The notes under the pieces: model-generated
Told to the model about the DNA's origin: nothing
The model's database searches: none
The model's input: the letters and a program-made list of their open reading frames with translations, nothing else
Assembly: GCA_019748175.1 (NCBI GenBank)
Contig: JAIEPX010000011.1
Location: 62,001 to 126,000 of the forward strand
Reading direction: 5' to 3'
Source of the DNA: Gammaproteobacteria bacterium
GTDB lineage: Bacteria; Pseudomonadota; Gammaproteobacteria; JAIEPX01
Length of the DNA: 64,000 nt
Part shown: piece by piece, positions 18,774-27,078 of the stretch
How positions within the stretch are numbered: position 1 is the first letter of the stretch
How the letters are laid out: the number at the start of each line of letters is the position of its first letter
Translations under genes and position numbers: made by a program

Positions 18774-19559
18774 ATGAAAAAAATATCATTAGTCGATACA
18801 CATTGTCATTTGCATTGGTTAAGCGAAGCGCATAATCTTCCTCTTGAAGATCTGATGAAAAATGCAAAAGATTTTGGTGTGGAACATTTTCTGTGTGTGG
18901 CTATTACGTTTGATGATGTGCCAACCATCCTTGCGTTGGCTGAGCAATATCCCAATGTGTACGCTACGGTGGGATTACATCCTAATGAACCGCGAGAGCA
19001 AGAACCTTCTCTCGATGATTTAGTTAAAGCTGCGCAACATCCCCGCATAATCGCCATCGGTGAAACAGGATTAGATTATTTTCGCACTCAAGGTGATCAT
19101 GCTGAACAACAAGCGCGTTTTCGACGACATATTCAGGCAGCAAAAATTACAAAATTGCCTTTGATTATTCACACACGTGATGCAGCAGAAGATACCCTAC
19201 GAATTTTAAAAGAGGAGGGTGCTGATGAAGTGAAAGGCGTTATGCATTGCTTCACAGAAAATTTTACGGTTGCAGAAAAAGCGATGGAATTAGGATTTTA
19301 TATTTCTCTCGCGGGCATCGTCACATTTAAAAATGCCACCGTTTTGCATGAGGTTGCTCAGAAAGTGCCATTAAATCGTTTACTGCTCGAAACAGATTGC
19401 CCTTATCTCGCACCTGTTCCCTATCGCGGAAAACCCAACCAGCCCGCCTATGTTCGTTATGTCGCTGAAAAAATTGCTGAGCTCAAAAATGTCACTGTTG
19501 AAGAGGTTGCGCATCAAACCACTCAAAACTTTTTTACGTTATTCGGCGTCGCGTCTTGA
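18774..19559 (+). CDS. TatD-family metal-dependent hydrolase (YcfH type)
   Basis: A 261-residue TIM-barrel deoxyribonuclease-like enzyme. Metal ligands appear in DTHCHLH, GETGLDYF, IHTRDA, MHCFTE and ETDCPYLAP. Its place after holB is that of E. coli ycfH. The final codons (FGVAS then TGA) coincide with 16 bases identical to the dispersed repeat in reverse orientation, so the C-terminus may have been set by that element. Confidence 0.92.
   Translation: MKKISLVDTHCHLHWLSEAHNLPLEDLMKNAKDFGVEHFLCVAITFDDVPTILALAEQYPNVYATVGLHPNEPREQEPSLDDLVKAAQHPRIIAIGETGLDYFRTQGDHAEQQARFRRHIQAAKITKLPLIIHTRDAAEDTLRILKEEGADEVKGVMHCFTENFTVAEKAMELGFYISLAGIVTFKNATVLHEVAQKVPLNRLLLETDCPYLAPVPYRGKPNQPAYVRYVAEKIAELKNVTVEEVAHQTTQNFFTLFGVAS
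19544..19559 (-). repeat. Dispersed repeat copy forming the 3' end of the tatD-type gene
   Basis: CGGCGTCGCGTCTTGA is the exact reverse complement of bases TCAAGACGCGACGCCG of the repeat at 45977-46022. It supplies the last codons and the stop. Similarity ends after 19559. Confidence 0.55.
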
Positions 19560-19574
19560 CATATTTGGAGACGC

Positions 19575-20918
19575 TTACATTCCTAATTGTAAATGAGCTA
19601 CCCGAGAAGGTTGACTAACCAGAGCTGAAAGCAATGCTACAACATTCTGATCATCGCCGATTCCATTGGGCAGCACATTTTCTTCATCAATTAACTCAAG
19701 TGCCACTGCATAAGGAACTTGATGACGTGGAATTTTATCTCGTATGAATTTTGCACAGAGTGTCCGTAATGGCAATGGGCCTGTATCATCTACGTGTTCG
19801 GGAAAGTTTGCGCAATACGTTAACAATAACTCTGGAAAGGAAATAGCTGACTCGTTGCTTGCGCAGTGGTGCTCATACATGCGCATCCAGTTTATCACTT
19901 CACAACTAAACTTTTTAGATTGAGAACATAAATAAAAAAGCCGTTCTAATCGACCAGTATTGTTTTGTAGATCAGTTTCGTGATTAGTGATAGCTGTGCA
20001 TACGGCTACTAGATTTTGTTGTGTTAGCGGCATTAATCGATTGCCATCGTTATCGACTAGAACGAGCAAAAATCGTACAATGGTCAGATTTCTTCTTAGC
20101 AATCGTTTCAAATTATCAAGGAAATCTTCATAACGATGATTAAATAAATCAATATGCTGCTGACGAGCAAACTCATCCAGAATTTGGTGTTGATTAAATT
20201 CAGCGGCATAATTTATTTTATTCTGATTCAACTTGAAGAAATGTGTATATGTTATTAGGTGATGTTTTTCAGGGGTTGATTTCAGAAGTTTATGATCCGA
20301 ATATAGAGCCTCATGTGAGATGTTATTTTTATGTGTTTTATAACTATCATAAGAAAAGAAAATTTGACTAATTAGTTCTGGGGTTAGATGTTTTTGCTTC
20401 CAGTACTCGCTTTTTATAGTGGGTGTCTTTTCATCAGGCAAAATTGCAAGTTTGTCTTCCCAAAAGTGAATTATTGTTTGTTTTTCTTGCTCAGCCAAAA
20501 AATGGTCAATAATTTTTATTAGATCTGCAACAATTGGCACTAATGTTTCTGGGGCTTCTATCAACAGTGTAAGAATCTCTTTACGAATACCAGCCGCCAT
20601 AATTTTTTCTTTTAATGATTGCAGGCTAACGTGCAATCCTTGACATTGAATTGTATCGAATGGATATAAGCCTCTTCTGTTCGAATGGGTAGATAATAAC
20701 TTAAAAGATATCAGCTGTTTATCTTTGGTTAGTTTAACTAATTCAAGTGAAGGTACTATATTAAAAGCGGCAAATATCTCTTCAGCCATGGCAAACATAA
20801 CGGTTTGTACTGCTTCCTTTTTCTCAGGAGCTACCCAATATAGTTTTTCATTCATACTGCCCAGTAAGCAATTGCCAAAATATATGTCCGCGGTTTTGAT
20901 TTCTTTTAATTTACTCAT
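19575..20918 (-). CDS. Hypothetical protein, 447 aa
   Basis: I recognise no family. The product is soluble, with no signal peptide or membrane segment, Leu-rich and apparently alpha-helical throughout (for example LLRRNLTIVRFLLVLVDNDG near residue 280). An AGGTAAG ribosome site precedes the ATG. It faces the tatD gene end to end, 15 bases apart, and stands alone. Size, helical character and isolation are compatible with a secreted effector, but there is no direct evidence. Confidence 0.75.
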   Translation of the reverse strand: MSKLKEIKTADIYFGNCLLGSMNEKLYWVAPEKKEAVQTVMFAMAEEIFAAFNIVPSLELVKLTKDKQLISFKLLSTHSNRRGLYPFDTIQCQGLHVSLQSLKEKIMAAGIRKEILTLLIEAPETLVPIVADLIKIIDHFLAEQEKQTIIHFWEDKLAILPDEKTPTIKSEYWKQKHLTPELISQIFFSYDSYKTHKNNISHEALYSDHKLLKSTPEKHHLITYTHFFKLNQNKINYAAEFNQHQILDEFARQQHIDLFNHRYEDFLDNLKRLLRRNLTIVRFLLVLVDNDGNRLMPLTQQNLVAVCTAITNHETDLQNNTGRLERLFYLCSQSKKFSCEVINWMRMYEHHCASNESAISFPELLLTYCANFPEHVDDTGPLPLRTLCAKFIRDKIPRHQVPYAVALELIDEENVLPNGIGDDQNVVALLSALVSQPSRVAHLQLGM

Positions 20919-21107
20919 AGTTACTTACCTAATATAATAAAAACAGCGATTATATACCAAAAAATAATAAAATGCAAGCCGTGGAGAGTCGATTCGGCGT
21001 CAGGCTATAACTCGCATCGCAGTCTAACTTTTCAATTGATTCAAAACATATAACTGTTTCTTCATCAATATACTCGGCTTTATACGTAACTAAATCACAA
21101 ATTTCTT
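20919..21107. other. Intergenic stretch between hypothetical gene and metQ end
   Basis: About 190 AT-rich bases upstream of the 447-aa gene, presumably holding its promoter. I could not assign hexamers with confidence. Confidence 0.3.
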
Positions 21108-21141
21108 AAAACCTCTCACAACTCAAGACGCGACACCGTTA
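21108..21141 (+). repeat. Dispersed repeat copy A, touching the metQ stop
   Basis: 34 bases, matching copy B (45977-46022) at 32 of 34 positions from AAAACC to CCGTTA. The final TTA is the reverse complement of the metQ TAA stop, so the repeat abuts that gene's 3' end exactly. Confidence 0.8.
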
Positions 21142-21939
21142 TTTCCAAGCAGGAATTGCCTGATTTTTGAAGATCTGCTCGGCTTTTTTGAGGACCTCCG
21201 GGGAGTGGAGGGCTTCGAGGAGTTGCTGGAATTTGGGATCATTTTTGTCGTCGGTGCGGACGGCGACAACGTTTGCGTAAGGGGAGTTTGCCGTTTCTTT
21301 GAGTAAGGCATTGTCTTTAGGATTGAGACCGGCGAGTAAAGCAAAATTGGTGTTGATCACAGCAATATCAACGTCGGGTAATACCCGTGGAAGTTGTGCA
21401 GCGTCGAGTTCTTTAAATTGAAAGTGTTTAGGATTTTTTTCAATGTCTTGGGGGCTGAGGGTGTCACTGTGTTTGGATTTTAGTGTGATGAGTCCACCTT
21501 GTTGCAAAAGAATTAAAGCACGTGTTTCGTTACTGGGGTCGTTGGGAACCGCAACGATGGCTTTGTCAGGAATTTGATTCAGTGTTTTCCATTTAGAGGA
21601 GTATACGCCAACAGGGTAAATAAACATTTTTCCAATGGTGACAATTGGATAATTTTTGGCTTTGACAGCAGCGTCTAAGTACGGCTGATGTTGAAACATA
21701 TTGGCATCAATACTGCCATCAGCTAAAGCCTGGTTTGGCAATGAATAATCGTTGAATTCAACAATAACGATATTTAATTGAAATTTGTCTTCAGCGACTT
21801 TTTTAGCGACTTCCATTAATGCTGTTTCAGGACCCGCGATTGTGCCCACATATAATTCATTGTCACCTCGATGTTTATTACACGCTGTTGTAAAAATAGA
21901 AATCGTGATGAGTAGTCCGAGCAGCCTAAAAAATCGCAT
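21139..21939 (-). CDS. metQ: Methionine ABC transporter substrate-binding lipoprotein
   Basis: A 266-residue NlpA/MetQ-family lipoprotein. The signal peptide ends in lipobox FTTAC, so Cys20 should be lipidated. Family motifs include VGTIAGPETALMEVA, LADGSIDANMFQHQPYL and ALLKETANSPYANVVAVR. It binds methionine in the periplasm and delivers it to MetI/MetN, encoded just upstream on the same strand. Its stop codon falls in a copy of the dispersed repeat. Confidence 0.94.
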   Translation of the reverse strand: MRFFRLLGLLITISIFTTACNKHRGDNELYVGTIAGPETALMEVAKKVAEDKFQLNIVIVEFNDYSLPNQALADGSIDANMFQHQPYLDAAVKAKNYPIVTIGKMFIYPVGVYSSKWKTLNQIPDKAIVAVPNDPSNETRALILLQQGGLITLKSKHSDTLSPQDIEKNPKHFQFKELDAAQLPRVLPDVDIAVINTNFALLAGLNPKDNALLKETANSPYANVVAVRTDDKNDPKFQQLLEALHSPEVLKKAEQIFKNQAIPAWK

Positions 21940-21947
21940 GTGAATCC

Positions 21948-22625
21948 TTATTGACGATTAAGTTTACGTGAAAGTCGATTACCAAGATATTGGATAAGAT
22001 GCACTATGATAATGAGGATCGCAACTGTGGCTAACATAATGGTAATATCGAAGCGTTGATAACCGTAATTGATGGCAACGGTTCCTAATCCACCACCTCC
22101 GACAGCGCCAGCCATTGCTGAATATCCGATAAGACTGATGAGCATTAGGGTAATTCCGTTAATGAGTGCAGGTAATGATTCGGGTAACAGTATTTTTAAA
22201 AGAATTTGAGTAGTGCTTGCGCCAAAACTCATTCCTGCTTCGATTAATCCTGGATTAATGTCGAGTAGGGCATTTTCAACCACACGCGCCATAAAAGGAA
22301 TCGCGGCGATGGTGAGTGGAACGATAGCGGCCGTGGTGCCGATTGTCGTGCCAATCACCCAACGAGTGAAGGGTATTATCGCGATGAGAAGGATAATAAA
22401 TGGCAATGAACGTGTCACATCAATTATGGCGCTTAAGATCTTGTTAATTATAATGTTTTCACTGAGATTTTTATGGCGCGTCGCAAATAACCAAAGTCCG
22501 AGTGGGGTACCTAAAACCACCGCCATGAATCCTGAAACGAGTACCATATACAGTGTTTCCCACGTGCCTTTCCACAGGACTGAATAAAAGGCAGCGTTTA
22601 TGGAATTACTCAGGATGTCTGACAT
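21948..22625 (-). CDS. metI: Methionine ABC transporter permease
   Basis: A 225-residue inner-membrane permease with about five hydrophobic segments and the coupling motif EAGMSFGASTTQILLKILLPESLP. I chose the ATG at 22625, nine bases after GGAGG; an in-frame TTG at 22631 is too close to that site. It overlaps the metN end by 20 bases, and metQ follows 8 bases later. Confidence 0.94.
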   Translation of the reverse strand: MSDILSNSINAAFYSVLWKGTWETLYMVLVSGFMAVVLGTPLGLWLFATRHKNLSENIIINKILSAIIDVTRSLPFIILLIAIIPFTRWVIGTTIGTTAAIVPLTIAAIPFMARVVENALLDINPGLIEAGMSFGASTTQILLKILLPESLPALINGITLMLISLIGYSAMAGAVGGGGLGTVAINYGYQRFDITIMLATVAILIIIVHLIQYLGNRLSRKLNRQ

Positions 22626-23649
22626 AACCAATCACCTCCACATGTACGCCTTTGTCTTGCAGATATTTATACCCAGCCTGAATCTGTTCTGCTGAACCGT
22701 ATACCTCAGTAATCATGGTTCCCATCGTTTGATCACGGATCAGTTCGATATCCGCCTGTAATATATTTAAGGTGATTGATAGCTGTTGCATTAAGTGGGC
22801 TATTAATGGCTCTTGACTGGTTTTACCTAGAAAAGAAAGATGCCACAACGGGTTACTATTCGGAGTTGCTTCTGTGTGGAGCCGTTGTTTAACTGCAACG
22901 GGTAAGTGATCTTTCGCGGCTTTTTGAATAAATCGTTGGGCCAATTCGGTTTTGGGATTTCCAAAAAATTCAATCACATCAGATTGTTCAATGATTTTTC
23001 CGTGTTCCATGATGGCCAAGTGGTGACAAATTTCTTTAACAACGTCCATTTCATGAGTGATGATTAAAATGGTCACGCCCAATTGCTCATTAATGTCTTT
23101 AAGTAATCGTAATATCGCATGGGTATTTTCGGGGTCCAGCGCAGAAGTGGCTTCGTCGCTTAATAATACTTTGGGCTGATTCGCGAGAGCTCTTGCTATA
23201 CCAACACGTTGTCTTTGACCACCGCTTAATTGTGCCGGGTACGCATCTTGTTTAGAGGTTAATCCTGTTAATTCGAGTAAAGGCATAATTTTTTGTTTTA
23301 TGCTGGTTTTATCTTTACCGTCGAGTTCCAAAGGAAGAGCAATATTATCGTAGACAGTGCGCGAAGAAAGTAAATTAAATTGTTGAAAAATCATGCCTAT
23401 TTTTTTTCTGGCATTACGTAATTCTGGGGGTGTTAATGTTGTTAGATTCAAGCCGTCAACGATCACTCGTCCTTCTTCAGGACGTTCCAGTAAATTTGCA
23501 CAGCGAATGAGAGTACTTTTTCCTGCTCCGCTTGGACCAATAACACCAAATACTTTTCCGGGTGCTACAGTGAATTGAACATCACTGAGTGCAGTGATAC
23601 GTTGCGCGCTATTGCCAAAATATTTGCTAACATGTTCGAAAGTAATCAT
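22606..23649 (-). CDS. metN: Methionine ABC transporter ATP-binding protein
   Basis: A 347-residue ATPase. Walker A GPSGAGKST, the Q-loop, the signature LSGGQRQRVGIARAL and Walker B VLLSDEATSALDP are followed by a C-terminal NIL domain (about 265-345) that senses methionine in the family. The start MITFEHVSKYFG at 23649 fits homologues; the frame stays open to 23730 without a ribosome site. I saw no S-box or other SAM riboswitch upstream. Confidence 0.94.
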   Translation of the reverse strand: MITFEHVSKYFGNSAQRITALSDVQFTVAPGKVFGVIGPSGAGKSTLIRCANLLERPEEGRVIVDGLNLTTLTPPELRNARKKIGMIFQQFNLLSSRTVYDNIALPLELDGKDKTSIKQKIMPLLELTGLTSKQDAYPAQLSGGQRQRVGIARALANQPKVLLSDEATSALDPENTHAILRLLKDINEQLGVTILIITHEMDVVKEICHHLAIMEHGKIIEQSDVIEFFGNPKTELAQRFIQKAAKDHLPVAVKQRLHTEATPNSNPLWHLSFLGKTSQEPLIAHLMQQLSITLNILQADIELIRDQTMGTMITEVYGSAEQIQAGYKYLQDKGVHVEVIGYVRHPE

Positions 23650-23732
23650 GTCAATAATAATATATTTTTTATTCGCAAATTGATAGGGATGATAAGAAAG
23701 GAGTTGGAACTTAATAAAAATTCTTTGCAAAA

Positions 23733-23767
23733 AAAAACACCGCAGTTGAAGTTCCTGCGGTGTTTTT
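23733..23767 (-). terminator. Intrinsic terminator after the His-rich barrel gene
   Basis: AAAAACACCGCAG (23733-23745) and CTGCGGTGTTTTT (23755-23767) form a 13-bp stem with a 9-base loop. On the minus strand nine Ts follow the GC-rich stem, so it ends the outer-membrane protein transcript before metN. The T-run on the plus strand makes it bidirectional. Confidence 0.88.
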
Positions 23768-23775
23768 AAAGAAAA

Positions 23776-24432
23776 TTACAACGTTGGGAACAGGTAGCTT
23801 ACGCCAAGTGTAACCAAGTCTGTGCTTTTCACACGATTGCTGTCGTGGTGGTGATGTCCGCCATTTTGTTCTTGGCGACTTCCACGATAATGATGTTCAT
23901 GGCTAGTTCCAAAACCGTGTAGGTAAGAAACATCAACCATTACGTTATGGCAGAAGCTGTAAGCTAAGCTAGCACCAGCTGCTGGAATAATGTTGTCATG
24001 ATCATGTCCGTGGTTGTGGTGGTCATGGCTGCTGAATAAGTATGCAGCGCCGCCTTTTAGATCGCCACGGAAACCGCTGTCACCAAATGGTGTACCAACG
24101 CGTGCGAGTAAATCCCATTGGCCAACATTGTTGTGGCTGCCATTGCGATCGTGGTGATGATCTGAATCTTTGAAGAAACCAGCAACACCAGTTTCCAATC
24201 CGACGTAAGGATTGAATTGGTAACCTAAGTATACTCTTCCACCGAATCCACCGTTATCATGATGATGTCGTCCTTCATGATGGTTACGGTATTTAACTTC
24301 GCCCCATCCAGCTTGTGCTCCAACATAAACGCCTGGACATCCAGTGTTGCAAGCAGTTGCTGCTACTGTAGATAAAGACATTCCTAATGTACTCGCTGCA
24401 GCTAAGGCAACTAACATTTTTTTACTAACCAT
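23776..24432 (-). CDS. Outer-membrane 8-strand beta-barrel with histidine-rich surface loops
   Basis: A 218-residue protein with a Sec signal peptide (MVSKKMLVALAAASTLGMSL). The mature part reads as eight amphipathic strands with short turns (NPY, GDSG, CHN) alternating with four long loops, ending in an aromatic-containing strand (VTLGVSYLF) typical of OmpA/OmpW-like barrels. All four long loops are packed with His and Asp: NHHEGRHHHD, SDHHHDRNGSHNN, SSHDHHNHGHDHD, and TSHEHH with GGHHHHDS. This suggests surface metal binding, as inference. The start at 24432 has an AGGAGAG ribosome site. It has its own promoter and terminator. Confidence 0.85.
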   Translation of the reverse strand: MVSKKMLVALAAASTLGMSLSTVAATACNTGCPGVYVGAQAGWGEVKYRNHHEGRHHHDNGGFGGRVYLGYQFNPYVGLETGVAGFFKDSDHHHDRNGSHNNVGQWDLLARVGTPFGDSGFRGDLKGGAAYLFSSHDHHNHGHDHDNIIPAAGASLAYSFCHNVMVDVSYLHGFGTSHEHHYRGSRQEQNGGHHHHDSNRVKSTDLVTLGVSYLFPTL

Positions 24433-24484
24433 ATTACTCTCCTGTAAGGTCATTAAATGAAACACAAACCTGTTGTGTTCCTAA

Positions 24485-24513
24485 ATCTTAGACTACGAAT
24501 TGATTTTTGACAA
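24485..24513 (-). promoter_or_regulatory. Promoter of the His-rich barrel gene
   Basis: On the minus strand TTGTCA (24508-24513), 17-base spacer, TAAGAT (24485-24490). It is followed by a leader of about 45 bases and the AGGAGAG ribosome site. Confidence 0.5.
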
Positions 24514-24525
24514 GTCCGTGTCAAA
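24506..24525. promoter_or_regulatory. Palindrome over the -35 of the His-rich barrel promoter
   Basis: TTTGACA (24506-24512) and TGTCAAA (24519-24525) form a perfect 7-bp inverted repeat with a 6-base spacer that covers the -35 hexamer, the geometry of a repressor or activator operator. The cognate regulator is unknown. Confidence 0.4.
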
Positions 24526-24808
24526 TTTATTAGGAAATATTTTTTGAAATCCCCATTAAGTAAGGAGATTATGTCCTGAATATTGCCTAATTAATCGCTC
24601 CGAGAAGGACATGAATGCTTGGTATAAACATGGTTTGAGGAACTGTCTGTTGGGGCATAGTTTACCCTACTTAAATAAACGCATTTTCTTAAATCATTTT
24701 GAAATAGAGTGCAATTATCCTAGATTCTGCTTTGCAATAGATTCTTTATGTAATATTCAGGATATTATTCAGGCTAGATTATGTGAGGACCATCATTGTA
24801 AAAAAAAC

Positions 24809-24837
24809 TTGAAAGTTCTCACTTTGTACTCTATACT
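24809..24837 (+). promoter_or_regulatory. lexA promoter
   Basis: TTGAAA (24809-24814), 17-base spacer, TATACT (24832-24837): five of six matches in each hexamer. Transcription would start near 24844, giving a 68-base leader before lexA. Confidence 0.6.
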
Positions 24838-24911
24838 GGCTTTGAAGGATAAGGCAGTTACCGCTGAGGTGGAAACTGTAAGATGTATGCAACCTGAAGG
24901 AGGACATTATT

Positions 24912-25511
24912 ATGTTAACGCTCGCTCAACGCAAGACGTATGAATTTATTCGCCAATTTATTGAAGAGAATAGTTATTCGCCCACTTTAGCTGAAATCGC
25001 TAAGGCGCGAGGTATCACTTCTCGTGGAGTAGTGCATCGTGACGTACAGGGAGTTGTTGCTGAAGGATTGATTCGGCTCGTTCCAAACCGTAAACGCAGC
25101 ATTGAACTTTGCGACTCAGCTAACGAACGACGTTATTTGCCTTTATTAGGGCGTATTGCTGCAGGACAGCCGATTGAAGCAATTTCAGATCAGCGCACGG
25201 TAGATATTGCCAATATTTTCTTACGCGAAAATCACTACGCTTTACAAGTCAAAGGAGATTCAATGATTGAAGAAGGAATCTTCGATGGTGATGTGGTGGT
25301 GTGCAAGCATGCTGATGTAGCCGATGACGGACAAATCGTGGTTGCGTTGGTGGATGATCGTGAAGCAACTTTGAAGCGTTTGCGTCGTAATAGGGATCGA
25401 AGTGTGACTTTAGTTCCTGCAAATCCGCATTTGAAGCCAATGACGTATCAGGCTGATCGTGTGAAAGTGCAGGGTATTTATGTTGGGTTGTTGAGATTTT
25501 TATCTCGGTAA
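24912..25511 (+). CDS. lexA: LexA-family SOS repressor
   Basis: A 199-residue self-cleaving repressor with an N-terminal winged helix and C-terminal peptidase. Ala84-Gly85 in GRIAAGQP is the cleavage site, Ser117 (KGDSMIEEG) the nucleophile and Lys155 (REATLKRL) the base, all where expected. The recognition-helix region (RGITSRGVVHRDVQGV) differs from the E. coli type (GFRSPNAAEEHLKAL), so its operator probably differs too. A GGAGG ribosome site precedes the ATG. A translesion polymerase gene follows on the same strand. Confidence 0.92.
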   Translation: MLTLAQRKTYEFIRQFIEENSYSPTLAEIAKARGITSRGVVHRDVQGVVAEGLIRLVPNRKRSIELCDSANERRYLPLLGRIAAGQPIEAISDQRTVDIANIFLRENHYALQVKGDSMIEEGIFDGDVVVCKHADVADDGQIVVALVDDREATLKRLRRNRDRSVTLVPANPHLKPMTYQADRVKVQGIYVGLLRFLSR

Positions 25512-25535
25512 TGCGGGTGGTCAAAAAAGGGATGA

Positions 25536-25620
25536 GGTCAGGTTTAACATTGAAACCAGCTCTTAAAAGACCCAGTGTAAGGCAGTCAATCGGGAGCTGG
25601 TTTCAATGTTAAACCTGACC
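25536..25620. repeat. Long palindromic element (27-bp perfect arms) between lexA and dinB
   Basis: Bases 25536-25562 (GGTCAGGTTTAACATTGAAA...) are the exact reverse complement of 25594-25620, with a 31-base loop. Weaker pairing continues outside (AAAGGG against CCCCCTTT). The GGTCAGGTTT ends resemble palindromic REP/MITE-type elements mobilised by IS200/REP-type transposases. No transposase lies here. It could also end lexA transcription. It is the only copy in the window. Confidence 0.75.
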
Positions 25621-25686
25621 CCACCCCCTTTGCGAGCTGCTTGAGTTTGCTGGTTGTCACAAAAAGAAAATGAGTGGGGAAGCAGC

Positions 25687-26925
25687 ATGACAACAAAAAC
25701 AGAGGCTCCGTGGCCTCGAGCCATTATTTTAATCGATATGAACGCTTTTTTCGCGTCCGTAGAGCAGATGGATTTTCCTGAGCTGCGAGGCCAGCCTGTT
25801 GCCATTACGAATGGTAGGCAGGGTTCTTGTGTGATTACGTGTTCTTATGAGGCACGGCGCTTTGGCGTCAAAACAGGTATGCGACTTTTTGAGGCGAGAG
25901 AATTGTGTCCTGAAATTATTCAGTGTGCAGCGCGCCCTCACCGTTATGCCGAATTATCGACCCTCATCATGGAGGCTTTAAATGATATTACACCTGATAT
26001 TGAAGTATTTTCCGTTGATGAAGCGTTTTTAGATGTGTCTCGTTGTCAACGTTTATCCGGTTCACCGATTGCGATGGCTCAACGAGCTAAACAACGAGTA
26101 CTGGAAGTTTCTGGTTTATCTTGCTCAGTAGGATTGAGTGGCGATAAAACAACTGCCAAATATGCGGCAAAACTCCAAAAACCAGACGGCTTTCAGGTGA
26201 TTTACCCTTGGGAAGCAAAGGCGCGATTGAGAAATGTGCCGGTGACAGAATTATGTGGCATCGCAAAAGGCATTGGTCGTTTTCTGGCTTCTTACGGTGT
26301 GATCACGTGCGGCGATATTGATAAAATCCCGATCAGTATTTTGTCCAAACGTTTTGGAAATCTCGGACGACGTATTTGGTACATGTGCCAGGGAGCCGAC
26401 CCCGAACCTTTACGCATGCACGTGGCTGATCCGAAATCTATTGGCCATGGCAAAGTCATTCCTCCTAATACCACTGATGAACGACTGATAAAAATGTATT
26501 TATTGCACATGAGTGAAAAAGTCGCTGCACGTTTGCGACGTAATCAGATGGCAGCGAGTCATTTCTTTATTGGGCTGCGGGGCATGCATTGGGATTGGAT
26601 CGCGACCAAAGCAAAATTAGCCTATCCCTGTGCCGATGGTCGGTGTATTTATGATCTTTGCCAGCAATTTATGGAAGAGCATTGGCATGGTGAGCCTCTC
26701 TCACAAGTGCAAATCACTGCCCTGGATCCAAAACCTGACAGCCAACAGCTTGATCTTTTCATGCCTAACGATCGCGTGCGACGTAGTACTAATAAAGCAG
26801 TAGATAAGATTAACGAGCATTACGGAGAATTCACCATTGCTCCCGCTCGCTTGTTGGGCCGCTCTTCCATGCCCAACGTTATTTCTCCCGCTTGGAAGCC
26901 CTTTGGGCATCGCCAGTCGATTTGA
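25687..26925 (+). CDS. DinB/UmuC-type Y-family DNA polymerase
   Basis: A 412-residue translesion polymerase. The palm motifs ILIDMNAFFASVEQ and SVDEAFLDVS carry the catalytic acidic residues, and SYEARRFGVKTGM binds the incoming nucleotide. Helix-hairpin-helix and little-finger regions follow. A QLDLF motif (about residues 353-358) fits the beta-clamp binding consensus. The ATG at 25687 has a GGGGAAG ribosome site; a TTG at 25654 is in frame. The place after lexA suggests SOS control. It resembles Pol IV in length, but I cannot assign the subfamily exactly. Confidence 0.9.
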   Translation: MTTKTEAPWPRAIILIDMNAFFASVEQMDFPELRGQPVAITNGRQGSCVITCSYEARRFGVKTGMRLFEARELCPEIIQCAARPHRYAELSTLIMEALNDITPDIEVFSVDEAFLDVSRCQRLSGSPIAMAQRAKQRVLEVSGLSCSVGLSGDKTTAKYAAKLQKPDGFQVIYPWEAKARLRNVPVTELCGIAKGIGRFLASYGVITCGDIDKIPISILSKRFGNLGRRIWYMCQGADPEPLRMHVADPKSIGHGKVIPPNTTDERLIKMYLLHMSEKVAARLRRNQMAASHFFIGLRGMHWDWIATKAKLAYPCADGRCIYDLCQQFMEEHWHGEPLSQVQITALDPKPDSQQLDLFMPNDRVRRSTNKAVDKINEHYGEFTIAPARLLGRSSMPNVISPAWKPFGHRQSI

Positions 26926-27078
26926 CTGTTTCGTTTATATATTATAATTTTGTATTTTTAAATAAGCTGTTAATAGCTATAATTATTATAAAAATATTTT
27001 GATATTTAAACCATAGTATTGTATTTTTCGAAATATTATGCTAATTTAGCTAAATTATAAAGATTATGGGGTGTATTT

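Larger units (their letters stand above)
24433..24911. other. Gene-free stretch between the His-rich barrel and lexA
   Basis: 479 bases holding divergent promoters, listed separately. A 110-codon frame starting at 24611 runs into lexA and lacks a well-placed ribosome site, so I do not call it. No CTGT-N8-ACAG LexA box is visible. Confidence 0.5.

Noticed and set aside
23650-23732. Possible SAM riboswitch before metN
   Set aside because: The space between the terminator and metN is about 80 AT-rich bases, with no S-box-like stems.
24611-24943. 110-codon frame overlapping the lexA start
   Set aside because: The ribosome site is too close to its ATG, it overlaps the well-supported lexA start, and the product is Cys-rich without family features. 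The lexA promoter also lies inside it.
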